Part shown: one piece after another, positions 61,701 to 64,000 of the stretch
Numbering within the stretch: position 1 is the first letter of the stretch
Layout of the letters: each line of letters opens with the position of its first letter
Source of the DNA: Nymphaea colorata
Lineage: Eukaryota > Streptophyta > Magnoliopsida > Nymphaeales > Nymphaeaceae
NCBI RefSeq assembly: GCF_008831285.2
Contig: NC_045140.1
Span: 22,008,370 to 22,072,369 of the forward strand
Length of the DNA stretch: 64,000 nt
Direction of reading: 5' to 3'
Program-made: the position numbers and the translations under genes
The notes under the pieces: generated by a model
Seen by the model: the letters and a program-made list of their open reading frames with translations, nothing else
Databases searched by the model: none
What the model was told of the DNA's origin: nothing

Positions 61701-64000
61701 TGCCTCTTCTCCGCAGGAACCTCGACCTCCTCTGTGAATCAGTTCCCTAAAATATGCACCTTCTCATTTACATAAATGTACCAGATGCATATAAAGTAGA
61801 CAAAAGAACACGTGGTTCTGACCATGGTATCGCTGCAGTCATCCTTGCCGTTGGCATCCGACAAAGAATTAGCACCATCTCCTGTTCTACATAAATGTTT
61901 ATTTTGATTCCACATGATGTACTGAGCAACCTCCGCACATGTCTTGAGGCCATTCAAAACATTTCTAGCAATTAAACAGCTGTTCCAAGATTGAATATCT
62001 AAGTCAAGCCAACAGATCACATTCTCAAAGATAAATTACTCAAGTGTAGCAATCAAATAGACAAGAAAACTTAAAGAATATACAAGTGCTGAACATAAAC
62101 AAAAAATGGACACTTATCCAGCAACCATCCAAGCGTCCAATTTGTTCAAGAAAGGATTGTTGGCAGTGGATTCTGTGATGTCATAGGAGGGTTTTGGGTG
62201 ACGGCACAATGCTGCAACCATAGAGGAACATTCTGTCCGCTCACAGTGTGGCAACAATGAGGCAAGGGATACACCCCCCTCCCCAAATTTAGGTGAATCA
62301 TGCAGTTGGAGAGAATGCGCAACAAGGGGCAAACATTAGCAGGGAAAATGAGGCCATGTGGCAAGTGGTCATTGCTAACAAGCAGCTGCATGGAGGAGAT
62401 GGCTGCCTTTCATGCATGCAAAGGAGGTTAGTGAATGGGATGGCACAACAGGCCTTAACGAGTGAGAAGGTGCAGGAAATGGCTGTAGGTGATGGCTTTC
62501 TCTCGCATAATAAGAGCTCAATTTAGAAGGCCGTTTCCTGAACCCATTGGACAGGTGGTTGAGTTGGAAGGTCACACTCCATACTCATCAATGGCTCGGT
62601 TGGTGGTCGACTTGACTGACCATAGTTGCAGCACTCAAAAGGAAAACCAAAACACATCATCGTACATGCAGGAGCAAGCCACTGCTTGTGGACTGTGGTG
62701 GTAGAAGGGCACAATATGGTTGATGAAGCCATCATCTCAGATATACAGCCCAAGGAGGTCAATCATAGAAGGAGATTATTTGTCCTAAGACAGACCTACA
62801 AGCAAATAACAAGGGCATTTGACTTCACGGTAGACGTTGCACTGGGGGAAAATCTGGCCAAGATAAGTTTGACTGTGCTTGCACGTCAACTATTCAAAGA
62901 ACCTATAGCACGAGGTTCCAACCTAAGATTCACTTCAGTTAGGAAAGGGATTTTCCTGATCAGGGTCTGACTAGAAGCAGAGGTCGCCTACATAATGAGT
63001 CTGAGCAGATAAAACGTTGTAAGTTGCTTATTGGTTGCTAACCAGTGGTATCCTAGAATGCCACTGAAAGTAGAAATCTCCAGCCCCCAATAGATTCAGG
63101 AATAACAAGGTATCTACAAACCTCACCGCCCTCAATAGAGCTAAATTTGTGGAGGCTGATTCCTTTATGAAGGATTGCTCAAGCTAGAATTCGTATAAAG
63201 TCAAAATTGAAGTACCATTAGATTTCCTCCTAATTGTTCGAGTGGAGCTAGAGCTAGAGGATGGGCAGGTGTTAGAACATGGTCTCAAAGCCACTGCTTC
63301 CAATATCCTTTGTACCTTGTGAGGATAAAGGTCAAAGAAAGGAAGGGAAATCTCAACTTGATGAAATGCAAAGGATACAAGCAAATGATCTTCAAGCAAA
63401 GAATCATGAATAGATTGGTGCCATTGGCATGGCCTTTACCTATCTTCCTACATCATGAAGATCTCTGACACATTCCCACTAGCATGGTGGATGTACATGG
63501 TTGCTGGTCACTCCTGCTGGTGGTCCCTCCCCTCAACAGGGGTTGAGAAAGGTTTTTGTTCTAGTTTATTTTTGGTGGGTCTGTTCTGGAATCCCTTGGC
63601 ATTCTATTTGCAATGGTCCTATCCTAGTGTGGGATCCATTGCTCGTTCACATATTATAACATTTCTAATAATAAAAGCCAGGAGTCTATCCCCTAGCAGG
63701 CAGATATAGATATGACAAGTAGCAGCAAAAGCACAGGAAGAATCAGCGCAACACATAACAGGAACTTTGAATAATTTAAAGATAGAAAAAGGAAATGAAT
63801 GATACAACTCACCTGTTCTTCCCAAATATTTCTACACCTTTAGCAAATAGGCTTTTCTCAATAGTCTTCCACACTTTATCTTCATAGGCTTCATGTTTAC
63901 CAACTGTTTTAGCACAAGGATTACCTTTCCGCGACATGTTGTCACTACATGTAACCGCATGCTCTTTATCTATTTCATTCTGTGTTCTATTAACAACTTT
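58701..64000 (-). CDS. Enhancer of zeste H3K27 methyltransferase, SWN/EZA1-like, 3' part
   Basis: The catalytic subunit of Polycomb repressive complex 2, which methylates histone H3 Lys27 and silences developmental genes in the nucleus. Visible exons on the minus strand: 63813 to beyond 64000, 61823-61979, 61526-61746, 60795-60926, 60070-60160, 59405-59452, 59205-59333, 58988-59065 and 58701-58892. All are in phase and give the last 411 residues or so. In order they show: [18 protein letters not shown]; a basic stretch ([18 protein letters not shown]); the Cys-rich CXC domain ([17 protein letters not shown] through CWVGCGDG); and the SET domain ([55 protein letters not shown]). NHS..PNC and YDYRY are intact, so it should be active. 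The tail [11 protein letters not shown] favours SWN/EZA1 over CURLY LEAF; this needs a tree. The N-terminal part lies outside the window. Confidence 0.93.
61980..63812 (-). other. E(z) intron with an unclassified coding-like block
   Basis: A 1.8-kb intron, larger than its neighbours. The stretch 62114-63700 is less AT-rich than the flanks and reads as protein-like pieces on the plus strand, antisense to the gene, in more than one frame. One piece (62626-62970) includes [20 protein letters not shown]. It looks like an old transposed element, but I cannot assign the family. Confidence 0.45.

Noticed and set aside
61823-61998. Alternative acceptor at 61998 for the E(z) exon
   Set aside because: The preceding visible exon ends FGKN plus AG, so only the acceptor that starts at 61979 keeps phase and restores the conserved NSCLIARN.
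1-64000. tRNA genes, rRNA, known microRNA precursors and CRISPR arrays
   Set aside because: I looked by eye for tRNA cloverleaf signatures, common plant miRNA sequences and regularly spaced repeats and found none; a computed scan could still find weak cases.

Overview
The window is nuclear DNA from a flowering plant. Genes are split by GT-AG introns, intergenic DNA is AT-rich, microsatellites and transposon fossils are common, and the protein families are plant ones: UGT glycosyltransferases, a DREB-type AP2 factor, a five-KH RNA-binding protein, and an E(z) protein with plant-type CXC and SET domains. I cannot name the species. All exon joins below were made by eye from splice sites and family conservation, with reading phase checked across each junction.

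Layout, left to right. (1) 185-2478 (+): exon remnants of a 20S proteasome alpha-6 (PAA) gene that still has introns but carries stops, a one-base phase loss and a 28-bp duplication, so it is a pseudogene running in from the left edge. (2) 6448-7848 (-) and 9316-10755 (-): two intronless UGTs of the UGT91/79/94-like group in tandem. (3) 12719-20702 (+): a seven-exon gene for a 676-aa protein with five KH domains, HEN4/RCF3-like; its fourth intron holds a decayed hAT transposase on the opposite strand. (4) 24996-25493 (-): an intronless DREB A-5 type AP2/ERF factor. (5) 25494-38533: about 13 kb with no convincing gene, holding GC-rich islands, a small Tourist-like MITE, a SINE-like fragment and short tandem duplications. 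(6) 38534-41718 (+): a two-exon gene for a membrane-anchored SPRY-domain protein of 417 aa. (7) 43290-50132 (-): a nine-exon gene for a 332-aa protein with two RRMs, similar to Arabidopsis At3g21215. (8) 53513-57272 (+): a two-exon gene for a 165-aa protein with a C-terminal CxxC...H...C signature and no function I can name. (9) 58701 to beyond 64000 (-): the last nine visible exons of an Enhancer-of-zeste H3K27 methyltransferase, SWN/EZA1-like, with complete CXC and SET domains; its start lies outside the window.

Functionally the region is a mix. Transcription and RNA control are represented by the KH protein, the RRM protein, the DREB factor and the PRC2 methyltransferase, and specialised metabolism by the UGT pair. 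Neighbouring genes give no sign of a co-regulated pathway apart from the UGT tandem. I see no wholly new multi-gene system. The items most worth a second look are the 165-aa C2HC-like protein, the altered EAR motif of the DREB factor, the PAA pseudogene, the hAT fossil in the KH intron, and an unclassified coding-like block in an E(z) intron.
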